Under the pieces are notes generated by a model that did not search any database, was not told the origin of the DNA, and saw only the letters and a list, made by a program, of their open reading frames with translations. Made by a program: the position numbers and the translations under genes. This document shows positions 1-6,495 of a DNA stretch of 11,427 nucleotides, piece by piece. Every line of letters starts with the position of its first letter. Position 1 is the first letter of the stretch. This DNA is from an uncultured Oscillibacter sp. (GTDB taxonomy: Bacteria; Bacillota; Clostridia; Oscillospirales; Oscillospiraceae), in NCBI GenBank assembly GCA_946183715.1, contig CAMHDB010000030.1, forward strand, positions 1 to 11,427, in the 5' to 3' direction.

Positions 1-79
1 CAATCTCTGACTTTCGCTTTCCTCAAGGCGTCCTAAATCTTGGAAACTGGTGTAAGTTTTCAGTAACGGCTAAACAACA

Positions 80-108
80 CGCCTACAGCCTGACCGACAG
101 GCATGGCG
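80..108 (-). terminator. Weak candidate terminator after the Hpt gene
   Basis: A bulged hairpin begins 3 nt past the Hpt stop codon. The inner stem GCCTG/CAGGC (88-92 with 98-102) has a 5-nt loop, and the outer arm CGCC/GGCG (80-83 with 105-108) is separated from it by unpaired bases. On the minus strand it is followed by TGTTGTTTAG, which is only moderately T-rich. Position is the best argument for it; stem and tail are both poor. The rest of 1-79 holds nothing I can support. Confidence 0.3.
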
Positions 109-110
109 CG

Positions 111-482
111 TCACTGCTGGGCGGCGAACTCCTGAATCCCGGCGATGGTCTTGTCGTAGAGGGCCTTCAAGTCGGCGAAGTGCTGTTCGACCTGCTCGGG
201 AGACATGGTTTTCGCGTTGCCGGGGCGGTACTCCTCCGAAATCTCGCTGGCAAGCCGGGAGAGTTCGTTCATGCCCAGATTCGCGCAGACGCCTTTCAGG
301 GCGTGGGAGCCCTCAAACATCCCGGTCTCGTCGCCGCTCTCGTGCGCGGCGAACAGCTTCTCGGCGGACTTGTCCGTGAGGAACCTCTGCACGAATTTGG
401 CTATCATTTTGTCCATAGGCAGGATTTTCTTGGCGCTCTCGTAACTGCCCCCGATTTTCTCGTACAGTTCAGGAATGGTCAT
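111..482 (-). CDS. Stand-alone histidine phosphotransfer (Hpt) domain protein
   Basis: A 123-residue cytoplasmic protein made of one Hpt domain, which carries a phosphoryl group between receiver domains in a multistep phosphorelay. The signature HALKG followed by LG is at residues 60-70, with His60 as the expected phosphorylated residue. The protein is otherwise helical and has no kinase or receiver domain, as expected for a four-helix Hpt bundle. The ATG at 482 has an AAGGAG site (495-490) 7 nt upstream. It lies 23 bp downstream of the receiver-GGDEF-EAL gene on the same strand and is surely co-transcribed, so that receiver is its most likely partner (inference). No histidine kinase lies nearby; a hybrid kinase elsewhere would be needed to load it. 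Confidence 0.88.
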   Translation of the reverse strand: MTIPELYEKIGGSYESAKKILPMDKMIAKFVQRFLTDKSAEKLFAAHESGDETGMFEGSHALKGVCANLGMNELSRLASEISEEYRPGNAKTMSPEQVEQHFADLKALYDKTIAGIQEFAAQQ

Positions 483-505
483 GGTCGGTCTCCTTTACAA
501 GTTTG

Positions 506-2188
506 TCAGGCGCAACGCGCGGCGATGTACTGCTCGAACTCCCGAACCGGGAGGGGCTTGGAATAGTAGTAGCCCTGAATGTAGTCACAGCCGAGGACTT
601 TCAGCGCGGCGACTTGGTCGGCGGTCTCGACGCCCTCCGCCACGGTCTTGAGGCGCATTCCCTCGGCGAGGAGCACGGCGTAGCGGAGGATGCTGTAGTC
701 GCTGGTCGCGGAGGCGTGGCGGATAATGCTCATGTCGAGTTTGAGCACGTCGAGGGTCAGGGTATTGAGGGAGGTCAGGGAGGAGTAGCCGGAGCCGAAG
801 TCGTCGAGTTCGATGATGAAGCCGTTCTCGTGGAGGCGTTCGAGGGTCTTGGCGATGAGTTCTGGGTTGTCGCCGGCGATGGACTCGGTCAGTTCGATAT
901 GCAGGAGGGAATGGTCGAGGTTGTATTTGTCGGCGAGGGTGGCGATTTTCTCGGCGAGGTCGACGGACTCGAAGTCCATGCGGGAGACGTTGACGGAAAT
1001 CGGCACCACCGGAATGCCCTCGTCAAGTAGTTTGCGTAGTTCGCGGCAGACCTCCTCCCAGATGTAGAAGTCCAGTTTCGTGATGAAGCCGTTCTTCTCG
1101 AAAAGCGGGATGAACATCCCCGGACTGATGAAGCCCAGTTGCGGGTGAATCCAGCGCACAAGGGCCTCGGCGCCGCCGGTGGCGTCGCTCTCGAGGCTGT
1201 GCTTGGGCTGGTAGTAAATCTGGAACTCGCGGTTTTCGATGGCGGGCTCGGCGAACTCCACAAGCTGGTGTTCGCGCAGTTGCATGCGCCTCATTTCCTC
1301 GTTGTAGACGGCGACGGGGGTATTGAAGCGGCCCTTGATTTGCCGCAGGGCCAAAGTGGCGCAGTCGCAGCTGTTGGAGACGGAGATTTCGCGGTCGATG
1401 TTCTGCGCGACGCCGTATTTGATACTGAACTTCATGGCTTGCTGTTCGGGGCCGGGCTGGAAGTGGGCGTTTTTGAGGATTTCCGTCCAGTCATGCTCCT
1501 GATGTTCGGTCAGGAAGGCGAACACGTCCGCGCCGAGACGCCCGCCGAGAATCATGCCCGGGAGAACCTGCGGAAGCCACCCGGCGAGGTCGTGCAGGAA
1601 GCGGTCGCACTGCTCGCGGCCATAGCGCTCGTTCATGGTGCGGAAGTTCTCCACGTCGCAGCAGACGATATCGTAGCGCGCGTCGGGGTCGCCTTGGAGG
1701 ACGATGGAGGCGTTGTGGAAGAAGAACTCCTTGCTGTAGAGGCGGGTCAGCTCGTCGAGTTCCAGACGGTTGAGCATGGCGGAGGATTCCTGAAGGCGTA
1801 TCAGGCTCTGCATGCGGTTTTTCATGACTTCTATGTTGTAGGGCTTTGTGATGAAGTCGGTCGCGCCGAGTTTGAGACAGCGGATTTCGTCGTCGACGGA
1901 ATCGCTGGCGGTCATGACGATAACGGGCACGGAGTCGAAACGCCCGCTTTCGCGCTTGCGTTCGAGGAAGGTAAAGCCGTCGCAGAGAGGCATATACACG
2001 TCCAGCAGAACCATGGAGATGTCGCTTCCGTGCTCTTCGAGCGTCAGCAAGCCGACGAGGCCGTTTTCGGCCTGCAAGACGTTGAAATCATCTTCGAGGA
2101 GGTCGCAGAGAATCTCCCGGTTCATATCGTTATCTTCCACGACCAGAACGGTACGCCGTTCTGCGTAGCCTTCCATTTTACGTTTCAT
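506..2188 (-). CDS. Response regulator with degenerate GGDEF and EAL domains (probable c-di-GMP phosphodiesterase)
   Basis: A 560-residue soluble protein with three domains. The receiver (about 12-130) has acidic E18/D19, phospho-acceptor D63, T93 and K115, so it should accept phosphate. The GGDEF-like domain (about 140-300) keeps its DELTRLY entry motif, but the signature reads GADVF at 219-223; losing the second Gly and the Glu argues against diguanylate cyclase activity. The EAL domain (about 305-555) looks catalytically complete: EAL at 341-343, N400, E432 in ELTES, D462/D463, K483, E518 and QG at 538-539. The expected reaction is hydrolysis of c-di-GMP to pGpG, gated by phosphorylation of the receiver. 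The degenerate domain may serve as a GTP-binding or structural module (inference). The start at 2188 has an AGGAG site just upstream. It is the first gene of a two-gene operon with the Hpt gene. Confidence 0.93.
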   Translation of the reverse strand: MKRKMEGYAERRTVLVVEDNDMNREILCDLLEDDFNVLQAENGLVGLLTLEEHGSDISMVLLDVYMPLCDGFTFLERKRESGRFDSVPVIVMTASDSVDDEIRCLKLGATDFITKPYNIEVMKNRMQSLIRLQESSAMLNRLELDELTRLYSKEFFFHNASIVLQGDPDARYDIVCCDVENFRTMNERYGREQCDRFLHDLAGWLPQVLPGMILGGRLGADVFAFLTEHQEHDWTEILKNAHFQPGPEQQAMKFSIKYGVAQNIDREISVSNSCDCATLALRQIKGRFNTPVAVYNEEMRRMQLREHQLVEFAEPAIENREFQIYYQPKHSLESDATGGAEALVRWIHPQLGFISPGMFIPLFEKNGFITKLDFYIWEEVCRELRKLLDEGIPVVPISVNVSRMDFESVDLAEKIATLADKYNLDHSLLHIELTESIAGDNPELIAKTLERLHENGFIIELDDFGSGYSSLTSLNTLTLDVLKLDMSIIRHASATSDYSILRYAVLLAEGMRLKTVAEGVETADQVAALKVLGCDYIQGYYYSKPLPVREFEQYIAARCA

Positions 2189-2244
2189 GCTGTTCCTCTC
2201 CTAAAAACGTAATTCGTCGAGTACCCCGTAATATCGGTGCCGTT

Positions 2245-2273
2245 ATTTTACCCCATTCTCTGGAAGAATGCAA
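2245..2273 (-). promoter_or_regulatory. Sigma-A type promoter of the GGDEF/EAL-Hpt operon
   Basis: Read on the minus strand, TTGCAT (2273-2268), a 17-nt spacer and TAAAAT (2250-2245) closely match the housekeeping consensus. Transcription would start near 2238, giving a leader of about 50 nt before the ATG at 2188. No operator or riboswitch-like fold was recognised in that leader. Confidence 0.72.
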
Positions 2274-2340
2274 GAGCTCTTTTGACATTTCGAAAAAAGG
2301 CGTGGCCGTGTTCACCCGCGCGCGCGGCAGGGCATAGGAT

Positions 2341-2355
2341 AGGAGGAGAGGAGGA
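2341..2355 (+). promoter_or_regulatory. Tandem Shine-Dalgarno sequence before the DUF3343 gene
   Basis: AGGAGG at 2341-2346 is followed by a second GAGGAG copy at about 2350-2355, and the ATG is at 2361. The nearer copy has the better spacing (5 nt). This purine-rich repeat fixes the start of the DUF3343 gene. I found no convincing plus-strand promoter between 2189 and 2360. Confidence 0.6.
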
Positions 2356-2360
2356 GTACC

Positions 2361-2621
2361 ATGGAGCACTATCTAATATTGGCCCGCTCGGTGACGTATG
2401 CCCAGCGTATGCAGAAGGCGCTCGACCGGGCGGGGATATCCAGCCGGGTATACCGCGCTCCGCGCGACCTGACGGACCTCGGCTGCGCCTACGCCGTGCG
2501 TATCGCGCCCGCCGACCTGCGCGAGGCCCTTCTGACGCTTCACAGGGAGAAGTTGAACCCTGTTCAGATATTCGCTTACCACCGGGGACTGTATCGGGAG
2601 GCGGGAAATGATTTACCTTGA
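2361..2621 (+). CDS. DUF3343 family protein (putative Se/S carrier-like)
   Basis: A small soluble protein of 86 residues. Its pattern fits DUF3343 (Pfam 'putative Se/S carrier protein-like'): an N-terminal beta strand (YLILA), a helix, then an APRDL segment and the conserved Gly-Cys at 41-42 followed by a strand (AYAVRI). Cys42 is the only cysteine and the obvious candidate to carry a persulfide or selenide; that role is inferred from the family and has not been proven. The gene overlaps the next one by 14 bp (2608-2621), so the two are translationally coupled. That neighbour is a cysteine desulfurase-type enzyme, the natural donor of sulfur or selenium to such a carrier. Two Shine-Dalgarno copies precede the ATG. 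Confidence 0.82.
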   Translation: MEHYLILARSVTYAQRMQKALDRAGISSRVYRAPRDLTDLGCAYAVRIAPADLREALLTLHREKLNPVQIFAYHRGLYREAGNDLP

Positions 2622-3753
2622 CAGCGCCGCCACGACATTCCAGAAGCCGCCGGAGGTCTCCGCCGCCGTGCGCGGGGCGCTGCGGAGCCTCACGACCCCC
2701 GGACGCGGCGCGTACCCGGAGGCCCTACAGGCCGCCGAAACCGTGCTGGCGTGCCGGGAGGAAATCGCGGCGTTGTACGGCGTCGCGCGCCCGGAAAACG
2801 TCGTGCTGACGCTCAACGCCACCCACGCGCTGAACTTGGCCATCAAGAGCGCGGTACCGCGCGGGGGGCGCGTGGTCATCTCGGGCTACGAGCACAACGC
2901 CGTCACGCGCCCGCTCGCGGCCCTGCGGGCCGAAATACACGTCGCCGACGCGCCGCTGTTTCAGGAGGCCGCGACTATGGCGGCGTTCGATAGGCTAATC
3001 ACCCCCGGCACAAGCGCGGCTATTTGCAATCACGTCTCCAACGTGTTCGGGTATATTCAGCCCGTGGAGTGGCTGTCGGAACTCTGCCGCAAGCGCGGCG
3101 TGCCGCTGATACTGGACTTGTCGCAGTCGGCGGGCGTGATTGCGCTGGACTTGTCGAAGTTGCGTCCGGCGTTCGCGGCCATGCCGGGGCATAAGGGGCT
3201 GTACGGGCCGCAGGGCACGGGCGCGCTGATTTGCGGGGAGGGCGTCGAGACCGCGCCGCTGCTCGAAGGCGGCACGGGCGCGCTGTCGGTCTCGCAACAA
3301 ATGCCCGACTTCCTTCCGGAGCGTCTGGAGAGCGGAACGCCGAATATGCCGGGAATCGCCGGACTGCTGGAAGGCGTGCGGTTCGTGCGGCGGAAGGGCG
3401 TCGAGGCGCTGTGCGGCGCGGAGCGCCGGCTGACGATGCTCGCGGCGGACGGCCTGCGCGAAATCCCGGGTGTACGGGTATTCGCGCGCCCGGGTTGCGG
3501 CGACCAGAGCGCGGTACTGTCGTTTCTGCCGCCCGCCGGAGACGTGGAGCGCCTCGGCGACGCCCTCGGAGAGCGCGGAATCGCCGTGCGCGCCGGGTTA
3601 CACTGCGCGCCGCTGGCCCACCGTACCGCCGGGACACTCCGCACGGGTACGGTACGCGTCAGCTTTTCGGCGTTCAACACGGCGGAGGAAGTACGGCGGT
3701 TTCTGTCGGCTGTGCGCGAAATCCTGCGCGACAACCCGGAGTTCCGGCTATGA
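2608..3753 (+). CDS. Cysteine desulfurase family protein (aminotransferase class V)
   Basis: A 381-residue PLP enzyme expected to take sulfur from L-cysteine as an enzyme persulfide (or selenium from selenocysteine) and leave alanine. Visible landmarks are the LDSAATT start, His96 in the EHNAV motif stacking on PLP, D170 and Q173 in the LDLSQSAG stretch, Lys196 in PGHKG as the Schiff-base lysine, an EGGTGA loop at 220-225, ESGTPN at 241-246, catalytic Cys333 in GLHCAPLAH, and Arg350 in GTVRVSFSAFNT for the substrate carboxylate. The short N-terminus and EGGTG loop recall the TIGR01977-type clade of class V enzymes rather than classical IscS, so the final acceptor is uncertain. The GGGAGG site at 2596-2601 supports the ATG. 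It overlaps the DUF3343 gene and ends just before a strong terminator. No iscU or sufBCD gene is adjacent. Confidence 0.9.
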   Translation: MIYLDSAATTFQKPPEVSAAVRGALRSLTTPGRGAYPEALQAAETVLACREEIAALYGVARPENVVLTLNATHALNLAIKSAVPRGGRVVISGYEHNAVTRPLAALRAEIHVADAPLFQEAATMAAFDRLITPGTSAAICNHVSNVFGYIQPVEWLSELCRKRGVPLILDLSQSAGVIALDLSKLRPAFAAMPGHKGLYGPQGTGALICGEGVETAPLLEGGTGALSVSQQMPDFLPERLESGTPNMPGIAGLLEGVRFVRRKGVEALCGAERRLTMLAADGLREIPGVRVFARPGCGDQSAVLSFLPPAGDVERLGDALGERGIAVRAGLHCAPLAHRTAGTLRTGTVRVSFSAFNTAEEVRRFLSAVREILRDNPEFRL

Positions 3754-3758
3754 CACGC

Positions 3759-3800
3759 CGTCCGCCTCTCCGGACCCGGAGGGGCGGACGCGAATTTTTA
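3759..3800 (+). terminator. Strong intrinsic terminator after the cysteine desulfurase gene
   Basis: A 14-bp stem (3759-3772 with 3777-3790, one G-U wobble) closes a GACC tetraloop and is followed by TTTTT at 3795-3799. It starts 6 nt past the stop codon and separates the desulfurase unit from the cdaA promoter, whose -35 box begins 12 nt further on. Confidence 0.92.
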
Positions 3801-3811
3801 TCGGTAAAACC

Positions 3812-3840
3812 TTGCAATCCCGGCGCGCGTTCTATATAAT
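3812..3840 (+). promoter_or_regulatory. Near-consensus sigma-A promoter for the cdaA gene run
   Basis: TTGCAA (3812-3817), a 17-nt spacer and a perfect TATAAT (3835-3840). Transcription should start near 3847, leaving a leader of about 40 nt before cdaA. It is the only strong promoter I see on the plus strand and could drive every gene to the right. Confidence 0.9.
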
Positions 3841-3887
3841 AGGTGCGGCACGCGGTCACGCGTCCGGACTTCTAACGCGAGGGGATG

Positions 3888-4763
3888 ATGGAGCTGAATA
3901 TCGCCGACATTTTCGCCATGATTGGAAGGTACCTTCTGTCCATTCAGTTTGCCGGCTATCTGGACATCGCCGTCATGGTCTATGTTCTGTACCGCGTTCT
4001 GCTGCTGGTGCGCAAGACGCGGGCCGTCAGTCTGTTGAAGGGGCTTCTCGTCTTTCTGGGAGTTCTGCTGTTTTCCACCGTCTTCCAACTGCACGGCGTC
4101 AACTACATCATGAACCGCCTCGTGGACTGGGGCGTACTCGCCCTGATTATCCTGTTCCAGCCGGAAATACGCCGCATTCTCGAACAGATGGGAAGCCGCC
4201 GCTTCATGGCCATTCTGACCCCGACCGTCAGCGCGGGCCTCATGGAGCAGATGATTTCACAGACCGTCCTCGCCTGTACGGAGATGAGCCAGACGCGCAC
4301 GGGCGCGCTGATTGTCTTCGAGCGGGAAATCAAGCTGGACGAGCTCGTCAGGAGCGGTACCGTACTGGACGCGTCGGTCTCGGGCGAACTGTTGAAGAAT
4401 ATCTTCTTCGTCAAGGCGCCCCTGCACGACGGGGCCGTGATTGTACGCAACGGGCGGATTCTGGGCGCGGGGTGCGTCCTGCCGCTGAGCAAGAACGTGA
4501 ATTTGTCGCGGGACTTGGGCACGCGCCACCGGGCCGGAATCGGCATGAGCGAAAATTCCGACGCCGTGGTCGTGATTGTCTCGGAGGAGACCGGGACAAT
4601 CTCGGTTGCCAACGGCGGCATGCTGAAGCGTCACCTGAAGGCCGAAACGCTCGAAAACCTTCTCCGGAACGAACTGCTAAAGCCGGAGGACACCGAAACA
4701 CAGAAGCAACGTTTCCCGCTCTTTTCGTTCCTGAAGCGCAAGGAGGAGACACCGCATGAATGA
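3888..4763 (+). CDS. cdaA: Diadenylate cyclase CdaA (c-di-AMP synthase)
   Basis: A membrane-bound enzyme that condenses two ATP into cyclic di-AMP, the messenger for potassium, osmolyte and cell-wall homeostasis in Firmicutes. Three hydrophobic helices fill about residues 24-90 (roughly 25-42, 50-67 and 78-90), followed by a linker helix and the DAC domain. Both catalytic signatures are intact: DGA at 181-183 and RHR at 213-215, with a SEETG turn following. The length of 291 residues is normal. Adjacent ATG codons occur at 3885 and 3888; I prefer the second because it lies 5 nt from the GAGG at 3879-3882. The tail is charged and overlaps the cdaR start by 8 bp. The pairing with cdaR matches the classical cdaA-cdaR locus, but the usual third gene, glmM, does not follow. 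Confidence 0.95.
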   Translation: MELNIADIFAMIGRYLLSIQFAGYLDIAVMVYVLYRVLLLVRKTRAVSLLKGLLVFLGVLLFSTVFQLHGVNYIMNRLVDWGVLALIILFQPEIRRILEQMGSRRFMAILTPTVSAGLMEQMISQTVLACTEMSQTRTGALIVFEREIKLDELVRSGTVLDASVSGELLKNIFFVKAPLHDGAVIVRNGRILGAGCVLPLSKNVNLSRDLGTRHRAGIGMSENSDAVVVIVSEETGTISVANGGMLKRHLKAETLENLLRNELLKPEDTETQKQRFPLFSFLKRKEETPHE

Positions 4764-6066
4764 CAATACGCCGAAAGACAGCCGGGGCCTTTACCTGCTG
4801 ATTGCCGTCGTACTCGCGCTGGGAATCTGGTTTTTTGTGGACGAGTACGGGAATAATGGGAGCGCCTATCAGGCTAAAATGGAAATCAGGGAGATACCCA
4901 TCGAGTATCTCGGCAAGGAACAGCTCGCCGACCGGGGCCTGATGCTGCTCAGCGACGGGACTACGGAGAGCGTAGACCTGACGTTTGAGGGCCCGCGCCT
5001 GCTGGTCGTACAGCTCGACCGCGACGCCGTGCGCCTGACCGTAGACCTGACGGGAATCACGGCCACCGGGACGCAGACACTGCGCTACAACCGGGCGTAC
5101 CTCAACGAACAGGGCCGCGCGACGCTCTCGGCGAACCAGAAGTACGCGAAACTCACGGTGACGGTCTCCCGGAACAGCGTGGAGAGCGCCACGGTGAATA
5201 TCGGGGAGATGAGCCACAAAGAGGTTGACGTGCGCTGTGAGCTTAACGGGAATGTAGCCGAAGGCTGTTCGGCGGGGGAAATCCAGCTCTCGCAGTCGGT
5301 CATTGACGTACAGGGGCAGGAAGACGCCCTCAACGAGATTGCCTACGCGAAAGTGTCGCTGATTCTCGGCGACGCCGCGATGGAATCCGTTACGCAGTCG
5401 CTGAACTGCCAGCTCTACAACGACTCCGACGAACCCCTCGACATGGAGCAGTTCTACCTCAAAACGAAGCAGATTACGGCGACGCTCCCCATCTACATGA
5501 CGAAGCAACTGCCCTTGACGATTACGCTTGTCAGCGAGGGGAAAATCAGCGAGAGCGATGTCAGCTACCTGATACGCCCGGAGACTGTCACGGTGTCCGG
5601 GGAGGCCTCGGCGCTCAATGGCGTGGATGAAATCAACCTCGGCGAAATGAACCTGCTCAGCCTCGTCGGCTCCGGGTCGAGGACGTTCCACACCTACGCG
5701 GTCATTGTGCCCGAAGGCTGTACGAACCGGAGCGGGGTTTCGACCGCGACACTGGAAATCGCGTTCAAGGACATGACCACGCGAACCGTCACGACGACGA
5801 ATTTCCACCCCGACGCCGGTTTGCCCGCCGGGAAATCCGTCGTCTTTGAGACGGAGAGCTTGGACGTGCAGATTTACGGCCCCGCGCAGTCCGTACAGGC
5901 CGTGACGGGCGACGACATTCAAGTGACGCCCAACCTCGACGACTTCTCCTCCGCGAGCGGAAGCTACTCCGTTCCGGCGGAATTTACGATACCCGGTTTC
6001 CGGAAAGTCGGCGTGCTGGGCACGTACCAGTTGCAAGTGCAGATTCTGGATTCCTCCGGAACCTGA
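4756..6066 (+). CDS. cdaR: CdaR/YbbR-domain regulator of CdaA
   Basis: A 436-residue membrane-anchored protein. One hydrophobic helix at about 11-28 (an uncleaved signal anchor) leads to a large extracytoplasmic beta-rich part with four YbbR-like repeats, approximately 42-137, 143-243, 244-337 and 341-430. Repeat features include a predicted strand ending in V-x-G (for example VTVSGEASAL at 278-287 and VQIYGPAQSV at 371-380) followed by an alternating 'I-x-L/V-x-L' strand. CdaR homologues bind CdaA and modulate its cyclase activity from outside the membrane. A very strong AAGGAGGAG site (4740-4748) precedes the ATG. The 8-bp overlap with cdaA implies coupled, near-stoichiometric synthesis of the two partners. 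Confidence 0.9.
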   Translation: MNDNTPKDSRGLYLLIAVVLALGIWFFVDEYGNNGSAYQAKMEIREIPIEYLGKEQLADRGLMLLSDGTTESVDLTFEGPRLLVVQLDRDAVRLTVDLTGITATGTQTLRYNRAYLNEQGRATLSANQKYAKLTVTVSRNSVESATVNIGEMSHKEVDVRCELNGNVAEGCSAGEIQLSQSVIDVQGQEDALNEIAYAKVSLILGDAAMESVTQSLNCQLYNDSDEPLDMEQFYLKTKQITATLPIYMTKQLPLTITLVSEGKISESDVSYLIRPETVTVSGEASALNGVDEINLGEMNLLSLVGSGSRTFHTYAVIVPEGCTNRSGVSTATLEIAFKDMTTRTVTTTNFHPDAGLPAGKSVVFETESLDVQIYGPAQSVQAVTGDDIQVTPNLDDFSSASGSYSVPAEFTIPGFRKVGVLGTYQLQVQILDSSGT

Positions 6067-6083
6067 CGGACAGGAGAGAACAA

Positions 6084-6494
6084 ATGACACAAATTGCCAC
6101 CGTAGAGCGCGTGCTGGACGCCACACACGCGGAGATTTCGGTACCGCGGAAGTCGGCCTGCGGGCACGACTGCGCGGAGTGCGCCGGGTGCGGCGTCACC
6201 GGAATGGCCGTGCGCGCCCGGGCGCTCAACCCCATCGGCGCGGAACCCGGTCAACAGGTCGTCGTGCGGAGCGACACCAAGAATATGCTCCGTATGATAG
6301 CCGTCGTCTACCTGCTCCCCGTCGTGCTGTTCCTGACGGGCTACGTCGCGGGCGTGGCGCTGACGCGGAGCGTCGCCGTACAGTACGCGCTGGCGCTGTG
6401 CGGGTTCGCGCTGGGGTTCGTCCCCGCCGTCCTCTACGACCGACGCCTCCGCGCCGCCGGGGGGCCGTCCCTCACCATCGTGCGCCGCTTCTGA
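6084..6494 (+). CDS. RseC/MucC-like (SoxR-reducing system) cysteine-motif membrane protein
   Basis: A 136-residue protein with an N-terminal cysteine cluster C26-x3-C30-x2-C33-x2-C36, then a small soluble segment and two membrane helices (about 71-92 and 97-117) ending in a basic cytoplasmic tail. This layout fits the RseC/MucC family (PF04246), which includes RseC of the SoxR-reducing system and related parts of Rnf-type electron-transfer clusters. The four cysteines could bind an Fe-S cluster or metal, or form redox disulfides; the sequence cannot decide. No rnf, rsx or soxR gene is in the window, so a SoxR link should not be assumed. An AGGAG site (6072-6076) sits 7 nt before the ATG. It follows cdaR after 17 bp and precedes the DUF5685 gene by 1 bp. 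Confidence 0.8.
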   Translation: MTQIATVERVLDATHAEISVPRKSACGHDCAECAGCGVTGMAVRARALNPIGAEPGQQVVVRSDTKNMLRMIAVVYLLPVVLFLTGYVAGVALTRSVAVQYALALCGFALGFVPAVLYDRRLRAAGGPSLTIVRRF

Positions 6495-6495
6495 T

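Noticed and set aside
1139..2212. Long plus-strand open frame (357 codons) opposite the GGDEF/EAL gene
   Set aside because: It lies antisense to a gene with clear domain motifs, its translation has no recognisable family, and long antisense frames are expected in GC-rich coding DNA.
2282..2287. TTGACA as a -35 box for the DUF3343-desulfurase unit
   Set aside because: No acceptable -10 hexamer lies 15-19 nt downstream, so the plus-strand promoter in this gap stays unidentified.
3841..3884. Riboswitch (for example c-di-AMP type) in the cdaA leader
   Set aside because: The leader is only about 40 nt with a single 5-bp hairpin (3850-3854 with 3859-3863), far too short for a known riboswitch.
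3470..4759. 429-codon plus-strand open frame over the desulfurase end and cdaA
   Set aside because: It is out of frame with both genes and reads through the terminator and promoter; the translation is Arg-rich with no motif.
506..4763. A joint c-di-GMP/c-di-AMP signalling locus
   Set aside because: The EAL gene and cdaA are on opposite strands, separated by the desulfurase unit and a terminator; nothing beyond proximity links the two messengers.
4411..6126. 571-codon minus-strand open frame across cdaA and cdaR
   Set aside because: It is antisense to cdaR and the end of cdaA, has Arg/Val-rich low-complexity content and no good ribosome site. It is a shadow of GC-rich codons.
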